DNA of 64,000 nucleotides from Acetobacter senegalensis (GTDB taxonomy: Bacteria; Pseudomonadota; Alphaproteobacteria; Acetobacterales; Acetobacteraceae). Made by a program: the position numbers and the translations under genes. Shown here one piece after another: positions 9,935 through 19,456 of this stretch. How positions within the stretch are numbered: position 1 is the stretch's first letter; every line of letters begins with the position of its first letter. The notes under the pieces were generated by a model. That model ran no database searches. It was given only the letters and a program-made list of their open reading frames with translations, and had not been told where the DNA came from. The DNA lies in assembly GCF_001580995.1 (NCBI RefSeq), contig NZ_LHZU01000132.1, positions 1 through 64,000 of the forward strand. Direction: 5' to 3'.

Positions 9935-10050
9935 GATGTGTTGGCCTCCTGCCACCCGATCCTGTGTATGCTGCCGAGCGTCTCGAATTCTGGAGATATG
10001 TTATAACGCACGCAGCAGCCGCGGCCACCCCTTGTCCGGTCACCAGCCCG

Positions 10051-10527
10051 TCAGAAAGCGCGCGCCAGAAGCACCACCACCAGACAACATTCCATCACCG
10101 CCGTGGCAATCCAGCGCAGCCCCATATAGCCACTGGGCAACGCGCCGCGCCGCCAGCCTTCGCGCTCAACCAAAGCCAGAATGGGCACAGCCACGGCCAA
10201 AGCCGCCACGCCAGCAACAGGCTGCCATGCAAAAGCCAGATAGGCCGCCAGCCAGCCCGCCAAGGCAGGCACCACACCCAGAAGCAGCCGAAAAACATCC
10301 ATACGGTCTGCGCCAGCCGTAATAATGGAGGGCGAAGGGTCCAGCGCCAGGCCCCATTGCACCGCCCCCCAGAAGCTGAGGGTCACTGCACCATAAAACA
10401 CAAACGCCATAAGCAGATTGGGAACGGGCACGCCCGAAGAGAAGAACACGATACAGCACGCGCCGAACAAAAAGGGCAGTAATCCGGCCATTGTCAGCAC
10501 CACGGCTACAAATGGAAGTCTTTTCAT
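10051..10527 (-). CDS. DUF3429 family membrane protein
   Basis: This 158-residue protein has about five hydrophobic segments (roughly residues 5-28, 37-60, 80-100, 105-122 and 138-156) and the family-type FYGAVTLSFWGAVQWGLAL segment seen in DUF3429 proteins, the bacterial relatives of mitochondrial TMEM69. It is therefore probably an inner-membrane protein of unknown function. The start MKRLPFVAVV has AAAGGAGG about 13 bases upstream; a longer reading frame extends another 31 codons but overlaps the likely promoter region of the divergent eno gene. It sits 116 bp before thiO on the same strand; no functional link to thiamine is evident. Confidence 0.8.
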   Translation of the reverse strand: MKRLPFVAVVLTMAGLLPFLFGACCIVFFSSGVPVPNLLMAFVFYGAVTLSFWGAVQWGLALDPSPSIITAGADRMDVFRLLLGVVPALAGWLAAYLAFAWQPVAGVAALAVAVPILALVEREGWRRGALPSGYMGLRWIATAVMECCLVVVLLARAF

Positions 10528-10604
10528 GAGCGTTCGGCGTGCCTCCTTTGCACGGTTTCCTGCAATAGATTGGTTGACAGAAAAGCCCAAGAGGCTGCCA
10601 CTAG

Positions 10605-11987
<1,383 letters not shown>

Positions 11988-12021
11988 TCCCGCACTCAGC
12001 CTTTCCTGAAACAGGAAAACC

Positions 12022-12055
12022 AGAGCCGCATGGGGAACCGTGCGGCTCTTTTTTT
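12022..12055 (+). terminator. Rho-independent terminator after eno
   Basis: A perfect nine-base stem (AGAGCCGCA / TGCGGCTCT) with a ten-base loop is followed by seven T residues. It lies 35 bp after the eno stop codon. Confidence 0.93.
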
Positions 12056-12157
12056 ACATTATCAGGCCGCCTTTTGCTTTTCTGTCCCGGTGTTCATGGT
12101 TTAGACATACTGTTCTGGGAAAATTCATTTTCTGATGGCAAAAAGGACAAGAACAAC

Positions 12158-12487
12158 GTGCAGATAGGCCGCATGATCAGACGCGCAGTACGAGCCGTTG
12201 TTCCCCCCATGATTTTTCTTGGTATCGCAGGTTATTTTGGCTGGAACGCGACCCAGGGCGATCATGGCATGAAAGCCTATCAGCAACAGCTTCTTCTGCT
12301 TGATCAGGCCAAACAGTCCCAGCAGGACGCCGTTGCCGAGCAGGCAGCGTGGCGTCGCCGCGTTAATGGCCTGCGTGAACAGTCTCTGGATACAGATACG
12401 CTGGATGAACGGGCGCGTGCCATGCTCAATCTGGCCGACAAAAACGATATCGTCGTACCCTATGATCGGCGTGATCCGCTTTACTAA
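12158..12487 (+). CDS. ftsB: Septum formation initiator FtsB/DivIC family protein
   Basis: The short 109-residue product has one N-terminal transmembrane segment (about residues 15-31), then a predicted periplasmic coiled coil rich in Gln, Ala, Leu and Glu (about 45-80), and a C-terminal ARAMLNLADKNDIVVPY segment typical of the FtsB/DivIC family. FtsB forms the FtsQLB bridge in cell division. The GTG start is favoured because AAGGA lies about nine bases upstream; an ATG five codons later is an alternative. In many alphaproteobacteria the order is eno-ftsB followed by pyruvate dehydrogenase genes. Here an opposing AraC-family gene lies immediately downstream instead. Confidence 0.88.
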   Translation: MQIGRMIRRAVRAVVPPMIFLGIAGYFGWNATQGDHGMKAYQQQLLLLDQAKQSQQDAVAEQAAWRRRVNGLREQSLDTDTLDERARAMLNLADKNDIVVPYDRRDPLY

Positions 12488-12536
12488 AAGGCTATTTGAT
12501 CAGGCTGCAACTTGACGCATGCTCTGCGCTTCTCCC

Positions 12537-13427
12537 CTATTTCAGGGGCAAATAAAGATCCGTAATCGATTCATGCTCTGGCACGTCGGGAAAAAATTTC
12601 ACACGTTGGGCATAGAACGGAAAATCTCTTAGCTCCTCGCCACTGGCAGGCAACCATTGGCCATAGAGAAATTGCGCCGCATGCCGCAGGTTCTCACTCT
12701 CGCCAACAAGACGAAGCACCGCACAGCGTCCCGCTGGAATCTGCCCTGCCTCCACACCCTCATCGGCAAGCGTAATCTTACGGGTGGTCGCTGCGGCCAA
12801 ATCGATTCGGTAGTCCTGCTCCGGCACATGATCCGGATCTGTATGGAAGATTGTATAAGTTGCATGTGTGGCAGCCCTTACACCGTTCGCCTTCCGCCAA
12901 GATATGAAACGCCGAATTGTTTCACCCAGCCTTTCGGGTGCACCGCGATGCGTCATAAACGCGACAGGAATGGCCACTTCCTCACGTATCGTCACATCAT
13001 CTTGAGAAAAATTCTGTGTCATGATCCGGTTCCTTGCTTCGGCCAGCGGCCCAAGTGCCGCAGCCCACGCCACCCAGTCAGGATTTTCCCGAAAAGCCTT
13101 TGGAGCCTGCCCAATTCTTTGATGAAAAGCCCGAGCAAAGCCATCCGGGGTTTCATAACCTGCATCAAGAGCAATCTCCGTAACCGAAACATCACCGCGA
13201 TAGGCAAGCCGCCACGAAGCGCGCTTCATCCTGATCAATTGGACATAGCGATGCAGAGAAAGACCAAAAACAGCGCTAAATTGTCTGTGAAAATGGCAGG
13301 GTGAAAACGCAGCCACGGCGCTCAATGCTCTCAGGCAAAGATCCCCATCCAGATTTTGGTCGATATACGTCAGAACACGCTGCATCCGTGCCTGATAGTG
13401 CCTATAATCAGCAGACCGCTTTGACAC
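12537..13427 (-). CDS. AraC-family transcriptional regulator with GyrI-like effector domain
   Basis: The 296-residue protein has an N-terminal AraC-type double helix-turn-helix (about residues 12-112; FSPCHFHRQFSAVFGLSLHRYV in the first half, VTEIALDAGYETPDGFARAFHQ in the second) and a C-terminal GyrI-like small-molecule binding domain (about 145-296). This is the Rob/SoxS-like architecture with reversed domain order compared with AraC itself. Such proteins often regulate drug or stress responses; the ligand and targets are not visible here. The GTG start has AAGGA about eleven bases upstream; an ATG at codon 15 would cut into the first helix region. It converges on ftsB with a 49-bp gap and no clear terminator between. 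Confidence 0.9.
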   Translation of the reverse strand: MSKRSADYRHYQARMQRVLTYIDQNLDGDLCLRALSAVAAFSPCHFHRQFSAVFGLSLHRYVQLIRMKRASWRLAYRGDVSVTEIALDAGYETPDGFARAFHQRIGQAPKAFRENPDWVAWAAALGPLAEARNRIMTQNFSQDDVTIREEVAIPVAFMTHRGAPERLGETIRRFISWRKANGVRAATHATYTIFHTDPDHVPEQDYRIDLAAATTRKITLADEGVEAGQIPAGRCAVLRLVGESENLRHAAQFLYGQWLPASGEELRDFPFYAQRVKFFPDVPEHESITDLYLPLK

Positions 13428-13814
13428 GATAACGTAGTCCTTGTTTGGTGGCTCCCACAGCCTAAGCCACTGGACGCACGATACGCTCGGCCAATCTTGC
13501 GGTTTGCAGCCCTGCCTCTGGCAACCAAACAGGGCAGCAAAGTGTGCGGATGGAATGGGGTAAATGCAGGCGGCTCCTGAGGACCATTTCCCTCAAGCCT
13601 GCGCTCCTCCCCCAGATGAAGGGGATATTCCCCGTTTCATGAATGATTAAGCACCCATCCCGGTCAGACTGGCCGGAAATGCCGCGCGCCATATTGCGGG
13701 GAAACCATTTTATAGCGCCCAGCAAACCCTGATCAGGGAAGCCCTTCCGATGCTCCCCGAAAGCGTTGCTCCTGCCAAAGCAGCCAACACAGAGTGAAGG
13801 CAAACGCCACAAAC
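13428..13814. other. Intergenic region without recognisable gene
   Basis: About 390 bp between the AraC-family gene and the rpmG terminator. It has a short palindrome (CCTGATCAGG near 13730). An open frame runs through it on the minus strand, but it has no similarity I recognise and overlaps rpmG. I see nothing functional beyond the probable promoter of the AraC-family gene at the left end. Confidence 0.5.
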
Positions 13815-13838
13815 AAAAAACGGCGCCCTGAGGCGCCG
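13815..13838 (-). terminator. Rho-independent terminator after rpmG
   Basis: On the minus strand a perfect seven-base GC stem (CGGCGCC / GGCGCCG) with a four-base loop is followed by six T residues. It lies about 30 bp after the rpmG stop. Confidence 0.93.
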
Positions 13839-13867
13839 CATTTGCATCATCCACACAGGGAGGATGA

Positions 13868-14035
13868 TTATTTGATCTTTGCTTCGCGGAACACAACGTG
13901 CTTGCGGGCAACGGGATCATACTTTTTCAGTTCCATTTTACCGGTATGCGCACGAGCGTTCTTCTTCGTGACGTAGAAATAACCAGTGTCCGCCGTGGAA
14001 ACGAGACGGATCTTGATAACATTGGTCTTGGCCAT
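13868..14035 (-). CDS. rpmG: 50S ribosomal protein L33
   Basis: This 55-residue basic protein reads [20 protein letters not shown] at its N terminus and ends [11 protein letters not shown], matching bacterial L33 of the cysteine-free (zinc-independent) type: no CxxC pairs are present. It is a component of the large ribosomal subunit near the E site. A GAGGAAG ribosome binding site precedes the ATG, and a strong terminator follows, so it is a single-gene transcript on the minus strand, divergent from moeA. Confidence 0.97.
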   Translation of the reverse strand: MAKTNVIKIRLVSTADTGYFYVTKKNARAHTGKMELKKYDPVARKHVVFREAKIK

Positions 14036-14176
14036 GGCTTCCTCAGCAGAGCATCATGAGTCCGGACAGAAGGCCCGGGTGGTGTTCAAGTGGGCGCAAA
14101 ATGCGCATACAAGAGCCAAAGGTCAAGTATTCTTCCATCAATCAGGCGTGGTAAAAGCCAAAAGGAGTAAAAAAAC

Positions 14177-15376
14177 ATGCTGGATGTGGCTGTTGCGCGC
14201 GCCCGAATCCTGGAAAAACTCTCTCCGTGCGGTCTGGAAACAGTTTCCGTGGCACACGCCTGTGGCCGCGTGCTCGCCGCTCCCGTGGTCGCCCGTCTCT
14301 CAAATCCGCCCGTTTCCGTGTCATCAATGGATGGATACGCCGTCGGGATAGACGATGCGCAGGAAGGAGCCACGCTCGATATTATCGGCGAAGCGCCCGC
14401 AGGCCACCCATCCAGCCTGACGGTAAAGAAAGGCCAGTGCATCCGTCTGTTTACCGGCAGCCAGATTCCGGCAGGTGCGGATACGGTGCTTATTCAGGAA
14501 AACATGCGGCGAGACGGGAACGCCGTAACGTTGCTTTCCGGCGGCAAGGCAGGACAGTTCATCCGCAAACAGGGTCAGGACTTCCAAAAAGGGGAAACGC
14601 TTCTTCCGGCAGGAAAGGTTCTGACAGCGCGGGATATTGGGCTGGCCGCCGCCGCAGGGCATGTCTGGCTGACAGTCAGCCGTCGTCCCCGCGTTGGTAT
14701 TCTCGCAACGGGAGATGAGATCGTGCTGCCCGGAGACCCGGCACAACCTGATTCCATTGTGAATTCCGGCGCATTCATGGTGACGGCGTTCCTGCACTCC
14801 ATAGGCGCCGAAGCCATTTTATTGCCGGTAGCCCGCGATAATGTGGAGTCTCTTTCCGCCGCCATCGCGCAAGCCGATCATCTTGATCTTTTGGTTACGA
14901 TCGGCGGAGCCAGTGTAGGCACCTATGATCTGGTGCGCGAAGCCTTCAAGCCCCATGGCCTCAATCTGGATTTCTGGAAAATTGCCATGCGGCCCGGCCG
15001 CCCCCTGATGTCTGGTCAGCTTGGCAAAACCCCCATGATCGGCCTGCCAGGCAACCCCGTGGCCGCCATGGTGTGCTCCGTGGTGTTTGTTGCAGCCGCA
15101 GTGCGCACACTCATGGGGCTTCCCCAAGGCGCTGAGCTTGAAACAGAAACAGCCATTCTCGGCGCTGACCTGAAAGAGAATGACCAACGGCAGGATTTCC
15201 TGCGCAGCACCCTGCGTTCTCAGCCCGATGGGCAGCCACCCATCGCCACGCCCTTCGCCTCGCAGGATTCTGCTCAGATGAACATTCTGGCGCAAAGTGA
15301 CGCTCTGATTATCCGCGCACCCCATGCCCCTCCCCAGAAGGCGGGTACACTTTGCCGCATTCTGCGCCTTCCATGA
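14177..15376 (+). CDS. moeA: Molybdopterin molybdotransferase MoeA
   Basis: MoeA inserts molybdate into adenylylated molybdopterin in the last step of Moco synthesis. The 399-residue protein shows the MoeA hallmarks: SSMDGYAV near residue 50, LFTGSQIPAGADTVLIQE (about 90-108), ATGDEIVLPG, TIGGASVGTYDLV (about 240-252), KIAMRPGRPLM and GLPGNPVAAMV (about 288-298). An AAAGGAGT site lies eight bases before the ATG. It is the first gene of a plus-strand region that would run into lexA, but a porin gene on the opposite strand separates them. MoaD and MoaE of the same pathway are encoded about 8 kb away. Confidence 0.96.
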   Translation: MLDVAVARARILEKLSPCGLETVSVAHACGRVLAAPVVARLSNPPVSVSSMDGYAVGIDDAQEGATLDIIGEAPAGHPSSLTVKKGQCIRLFTGSQIPAGADTVLIQENMRRDGNAVTLLSGGKAGQFIRKQGQDFQKGETLLPAGKVLTARDIGLAAAAGHVWLTVSRRPRVGILATGDEIVLPGDPAQPDSIVNSGAFMVTAFLHSIGAEAILLPVARDNVESLSAAIAQADHLDLLVTIGGASVGTYDLVREAFKPHGLNLDFWKIAMRPGRPLMSGQLGKTPMIGLPGNPVAAMVCSVVFVAAAVRTLMGLPQGAELETETAILGADLKENDQRQDFLRSTLRSQPDGQPPIATPFASQDSAQMNILAQSDALIIRAPHAPPQKAGTLCRILRLP

Positions 15377-15396
15377 AAATACTTTAAAATCAGAGA

Positions 15397-16773
15397 CTAA
15401 AAGTCCACGCTTGAATGAAGACCAAAGATCGCTTCATCCTTCACGCGGCGGCCATTATCCCCCACCACGCCGCCGCTGGGGGAAAGGATGCCCTGAATAT
15501 CGGGCTGAACCAGCAACCAAGGGTACGCCTGCCATTGGTATGTCAGTTCCAGATGATATTCGTTCCCCTGTGCGATTTCATGAGACCGACGTTCTGAACG
15601 CGCCAGAATTTTACTGGGGGCACCCACACCAAAGCCTAGACCGAGAGAATCATCGGCGCGCTGAAAAGGGGCATTAAGAACAAGCCCTGCATCTACGGAA
15701 TACACAATCTGGTTGCGATCAGCCTCCGCCGTGCCGGTGCCTCGCGCAAAGGCGGAGAGACTTTCACGCCCTGGCAGCTTTGCTATCACCTGATCCACCA
15801 CGGCATAGAGGGCCCAGTTCCCCTTGTGCCGCATTTCAAGAGTCGCCTGATCCGGAAAACGGCCGGTATCGCCATATCCCCCCAGCTTGAACGTACCCGC
15901 ATAAACCGGAGCCTGCGTGCGATACTGGGCCTCCAGAAACATCAGAGCCCCCGTCCCGAAATGAAAGCGCGTGCCCCCCGGGTCCTGATTCTGGTTCCAT
16001 GGATCATTTTCGTTAATGAACCCAGCACCAATAGGGTTGTCATCCCCTACGGACGCCAACACCGTCCAATGGTCATCCGGATGGTATTTCACCCTTACAG
16101 CAGGCGTAGCTAAAGGGGATGAAGGCCCTTGATCATAAAGGTTATTATCAGGAACCATCGGCCAGGAAAAAGACGCGTTTAAAAAAGTCTGGGCCGTATC
16201 GCTCCCCATAAAATCCCGGCTCAAATCCAGCTTACCAATACGCACATCCACCCGATCATGGTCGAACGTCTGATCATAGGCGAGTTCATACAGGCGCAGG
16301 TTATCGTCTGCCTCAATGCCGGAAACCTGATTGAACACGTAAAGCGGCTGGTTGCTGAACGGTCTGCCCCGAATATCGACCCCGCTGATACTGAATGTTC
16401 CCAATTTCAGCCCGGTCATACGCCTCAGATCAAGCGAGAGGGTTGCCGTGGTCATTCCCACATAGTTGTTGGATGGCTGGCTGCCCCCCACTGGCACACC
16501 CCAGAATTCATTTTGATCATTTACTTGAAAATCAACGCCATGGGCCTTCAATGTTGTGCGTATCCCACCCCATTGGCCAGTCAGCTTATCCGCAAACGCC
16601 CCGTCCTCGGCCAACGCAGGCCCCGCAATCATCCCTTCTGCAAATGCAAGTGCCGCCAAACCAAACAGACACGCCCGCCCAAAAAAGGTGTGGTGACAGG
16701 AAATCGATCTTCTCCGCAGAGCGCCCACCAGCAGCACTGAAAAAAGGAACAAACTTCCTTCCCAGCAGAACAA
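15397..16773 (-). CDS. oprB: OprB-family carbohydrate-selective porin
   Basis: OprB porins form beta-barrels in the outer membrane that admit glucose and other sugars. The product (up to 458 residues) has a signal-like hydrophobic stretch ending near PALAED (about residues 35-56), then LTGQWGGIRTTLKAHGVDF, the usual OprB mature N terminus, alternating amphipathic strands, and a C-terminal Phe (SSVDF) as expected for BAM-inserted barrels. No ATG precedes the signal peptide: TTG at 16773 gives the longest frame and GTG at 16737 is an alternative, so the start is uncertain. It converges on moeA with a 20-bp gap and is divergent from lexA. Confidence 0.9.
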   Translation of the reverse strand: MFCWEGSLFLFSVLLVGALRRRSISCHHTFFGRACLFGLAALAFAEGMIAGPALAEDGAFADKLTGQWGGIRTTLKAHGVDFQVNDQNEFWGVPVGGSQPSNNYVGMTTATLSLDLRRMTGLKLGTFSISGVDIRGRPFSNQPLYVFNQVSGIEADDNLRLYELAYDQTFDHDRVDVRIGKLDLSRDFMGSDTAQTFLNASFSWPMVPDNNLYDQGPSSPLATPAVRVKYHPDDHWTVLASVGDDNPIGAGFINENDPWNQNQDPGGTRFHFGTGALMFLEAQYRTQAPVYAGTFKLGGYGDTGRFPDQATLEMRHKGNWALYAVVDQVIAKLPGRESLSAFARGTGTAEADRNQIVYSVDAGLVLNAPFQRADDSLGLGFGVGAPSKILARSERRSHEIAQGNEYHLELTYQWQAYPWLLVQPDIQGILSPSGGVVGDNGRRVKDEAIFGLHSSVDF

Positions 16774-16960
16774 AGCAGGTCAACATAACCAAACGCTCTG
16801 CGCACCTATCCTGAATTGGAGAGGATGAAAACATCCGTCCCCCGGACCCTGCCCCTCACGCCGAACTGTACTTTCGCGTCACACCATACGATGACCACAG
16901 GCGTCCTTCCGGCCTTGAGGAGAATAAGGCTTAGGGGAATAACACCTTGACCTCAAAAGA

Positions 16961-16975
16961 GAACTTATATAGAAC
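16961..16975 (-). promoter_or_regulatory. LexA operator (SOS box) upstream of lexA
   Basis: The minus strand reads GTTCTATATAAGTTC, an exact match to the alphaproteobacterial SOS box GTTC-N7-GTTC (a direct repeat, unlike the E. coli CTG-N10-CAG palindrome). It is 47 bp before the lexA ATG. It indicates autoregulation of lexA and possibly influences the divergent porin gene. Confidence 0.88.
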
Positions 16976-17022
16976 AAATTCTTTAATAAGGCCGTCTGAA
17001 TTCCACTCCGAGGTGACACCCG

Positions 17023-17688
17023 ATGCTGACCCGTAAACAGCACAAGCTCCTGCTTTTTATTGATGCGCACCTCAAGCAGACCGGCTTTTCTCCCTCCTTT
17101 GATGAGATGAAGGAAGCCATGGGCCTGAAGTCCAAATCCGGCATCCATCGGCTTATCTCCGGCCTGGAAGAACGTGGTTTTCTACGCCGCCATCACCACC
17201 GCGCCCGCGCTTTGGAAGTCATTCAGCTTCCCGAAATGGCGCCTGCTCCTGCCGCGCCCTCTACAAACGTGGTCCATGCTGATTTCTCCCGCCCGGCGGC
17301 TCAGACACTCAAGGTTCCCCTCTACGGGCGAATTGCCGCAGGCCTGCCGATTGAGGCCATGGCAGAAACGGACTCGTTTCTGGATGTCCCCCTCACGCTG
17401 GTTGGCACTGGTGAGTATTACGCCTTGGAAGTGACCGGCGATTCCATGATTGACGCAGGAATCATGGATGGAGATTTCGTGGTTATCCGCCGCACAGAGA
17501 GTGTGGAAAATGGCCAGATTGTCGTTGCGCTGATTGATGACAATGATGTCACACTCAAGCGCCTGCGCCGCAAAGGGAACGCGATTGCCCTTGAGCCAGC
17601 CAACCCGAATTATGAAACGCGTATTGTGCCTGCCGAACGCCTGAAAATTCAGGGAAAACTAGCAGGCTTGATCCGCCGCTACCATTGA
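17023..17688 (+). CDS. lexA: SOS-response repressor LexA
   Basis: LexA represses DNA-damage genes and cleaves itself when RecA is activated. The 221-residue protein has an N-terminal winged helix-turn-helix (about residues 1-65; [16 protein letters not shown] as recognition region), a linker rich in Ala/Pro, the cleavage site Ala106-Gly107 in IAAGLPI, the nucleophile Ser141 in [10 protein letters not shown] and the general base Lys179 in VTLKRL. Length is typical for alphaproteobacteria. The ATG is preceded by CCGAGGTGACACCCG. A GTTC-N7-GTTC box upstream supports autorepression. A bidirectional-looking terminator follows the stop. Confidence 0.97.
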   Translation: MLTRKQHKLLLFIDAHLKQTGFSPSFDEMKEAMGLKSKSGIHRLISGLEERGFLRRHHHRARALEVIQLPEMAPAPAAPSTNVVHADFSRPAAQTLKVPLYGRIAAGLPIEAMAETDSFLDVPLTLVGTGEYYALEVTGDSMIDAGIMDGDFVVIRRTESVENGQIVVALIDDNDVTLKRLRRKGNAIALEPANPNYETRIVPAERLKIQGKLAGLIRRYH

Positions 17689-17716
17689 GCCGCGACTTTA
17701 CAGTTTTATAGACCCT

Positions 17717-17753
17717 AAAAAGACCTCCCCCTCTAACGGAGAGGTCTTTTTTT
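17717..17753 (+). terminator. Rho-independent terminator after lexA
   Basis: The inverted repeat AGACCTC / GAGGTCT is preceded by AAAA and followed by seven T residues, about 30 bp after the lexA stop. The A-run on the other side means it might also act on minus-strand transcripts from the biotin genes. Confidence 0.88.
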
Positions 17754-18042
17754 GTTTGGATGAGCACCTTGGTCACATCCGCCAGATTATCCGTTCCAGT
17801 AACAATTTTGCTTCTCACGTGAGGCTTCCATTGCCCCTTATTCGAGGCTGGTGACGGAACGATAAAAACCAATACCCCACCGTAGAGAGGCATGCCGGAC
17901 CGGTGGTGAAACGCGCTTATTTTGCGTCGTTTCCAATGTCCCGCCCCTCGCAAATCTTTCCAAAGAAAATTTTTTAATATCAAAAGAATATTCATTATTC
18001 TTGAAAATATCTATCAATCGCCAGCGGCCTTAAATCCGCCCG
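17754..18042. other. Intergenic region without recognisable gene
   Basis: About 290 bp between the lexA terminator and the 3' end of the bioC-bioD gene. It includes an AT-rich stretch (17960-18015) but I see no gene, hairpin with a T-run, or repeat. Confidence 0.5.
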
Positions 18043-19455
18043 CTAACGTGACGTATCACTCACTTCTGCCCATGATGGTAACTGCGCCGCTATCTGCTCT
18101 ACGCTTTTTGCCGAAACCTCAGGCTGAAACGGAATTTCAGCCAGAATACGAACCTGCCCTTTATCCGCGATTGTCTTGCGGTTTTCCTCGTTCGGTGGAC
18201 CATTCAGCACCACGCCTGTCACGGCAATACCCCGCCGCCGCAATGCTTCAAGGCTCAATAACGTATGGTTCAATGTCCCCAGGCCGCTTCGCGCCACCAG
18301 CACGACTGGTAACCCCCACTGGGCGGCGAGGTCACACATCATCAATGTGTCCGTCGCGGGCACCATCAGGCCACCGGCCCCTTCAACCACCATCGGCCGT
18401 TCGGGCGCCTGCATCCGCAGGGTCAGGCTGGCAGGATCAATACTTACGCCCTCCGCACGAGCAGCCGCCTCAGGAGACAAGGGGGCCTGAAAAGCGCCAG
18501 CGGGCGGCAAACAGTCCGCTGGGTTACAGTGCGTCAAAGACAGGATGGTCGGTGTATCCCCGGCCTCTTCAGCCAGCCCGCTTTGAAGAGGCTTCCAGTA
18601 AAGCGCGCTCCATGCCTTGACGAGACACGCGGAGACAAAAGTTTTCCCAACCCCCGTATCCGTCCCGGTCACAAACACACCCGCGCGCGGGGCCTTTGCA
18701 AAACACCCATATGCCAGACGCCACGTAATCACACTCCCCTGCGCTTCAAACCGAGCCAGACTGCGCATCAGCGCGGCAGAGGACATCGGATGATACCCAG
18801 CGCGAGGTAAAGATGCCCCCGTTTCTTTCAAGTGACGCAGAAACGCGCGGCCGTTGTCAAAGGTCTGCACACAGGCCTCACTATCCCACATGCCGCTCAG
18901 CAGAGGCGCCTGCCACTGCTGGATCTCGACGGCTGAAGGATAATCAGGGGTGCCACTCCCTTCCGCCTCCATTGCGCAGGCATGACGCCATTCCTGAAAG
19001 GTGCCTTGCATCAGCGTGGAAAGCGCGAGAACGCCTGCGGGTGCCAAAAACCCCTCAAGCGTCTCCATCGCCTTTTGCGGCTGTTCCAGCCATTGAAACA
19101 CCAGATTGCCGCAAATCAAATCAAACGGCCCGCTTATGTCGGGACTTGCCGCATCCATAACGCGGTAACAAATATCCTCACCAGCACGCTGGCGCGCCCG
19201 TTCCAGCATGTGGGGCGCAATATCGGTGGCAACAATCTCCGCCTCCGGCCATGCACGGCGCAGCTTTTCTGTCAGAAAACCCGTGCCGCACCCCAGTTCA
19301 AGAATACGCGCAGGTTTACGCCCCCTTAGTCGATCCTGAAGTTTTTCAAACAGACGCTGCGCTGCCACCCGCTGCACTGTGGCGGCTCTCTCATAGCCCA
19401 CTGCCCTGTCAAAACGATCACGAACCAGATCCCGCCGTGCCATATCCTGCCCCAT
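18043..19455 (-). CDS. bioCD: Fused malonyl-ACP O-methyltransferase / dethiobiotin synthetase (BioC-BioD)
   Basis: The 470-residue protein is two enzymes in one chain. Residues about 1-255 are a BioC-type SAM methyltransferase (motif I ELGCGTGF at 53-60, VATDIAPHML, ICGNLVFQWLEQP near 114-126, and the family HLKETGASLPR near 208-218), which methylates malonyl-ACP to disguise it for fatty acid synthesis. Residues about 258-470 are dethiobiotin synthetase BioD (P-loop GTDTGVGKT at 264-272, substrate lysine in WKPLQSG at 287-293, VEGAGGLMVP). There is no stop or frameshift between the halves. It is the last gene of bioF-esterase-bioCD; the esterase stop is one base upstream of its ATG. Separate bioC and bioD genes are the usual state. 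Confidence 0.94.
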   Translation of the reverse strand: MGQDMARRDLVRDRFDRAVGYERAATVQRVAAQRLFEKLQDRLRGRKPARILELGCGTGFLTEKLRRAWPEAEIVATDIAPHMLERARQRAGEDICYRVMDAASPDISGPFDLICGNLVFQWLEQPQKAMETLEGFLAPAGVLALSTLMQGTFQEWRHACAMEAEGSGTPDYPSAVEIQQWQAPLLSGMWDSEACVQTFDNGRAFLRHLKETGASLPRAGYHPMSSAALMRSLARFEAQGSVITWRLAYGCFAKAPRAGVFVTGTDTGVGKTFVSACLVKAWSALYWKPLQSGLAEEAGDTPTILSLTHCNPADCLPPAGAFQAPLSPEAAARAEGVSIDPASLTLRMQAPERPMVVEGAGGLMVPATDTLMMCDLAAQWGLPVVLVARSGLGTLNHTLLSLEALRRRGIAVTGVVLNGPPNEENRKTIADKGQVRILAEIPFQPEVSAKSVEQIAAQLPSWAEVSDTSR

Positions 19456-19456
19456 T

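Noticed and set aside
10574-10579. TTGACA as a possible -35 box for eno
   Set aside because: The hexamer is perfect but no acceptable -10 sequence lies 16-18 bases downstream, so I do not call a promoter.
13462-13920. Minus-strand frame of 152 codons between the AraC-family gene and rpmG
   Set aside because: It overlaps rpmG and crosses the strong rpmG terminator, and the translation is Cys/Trp/Arg-rich in a way typical of non-coding frames in GC-rich DNA.
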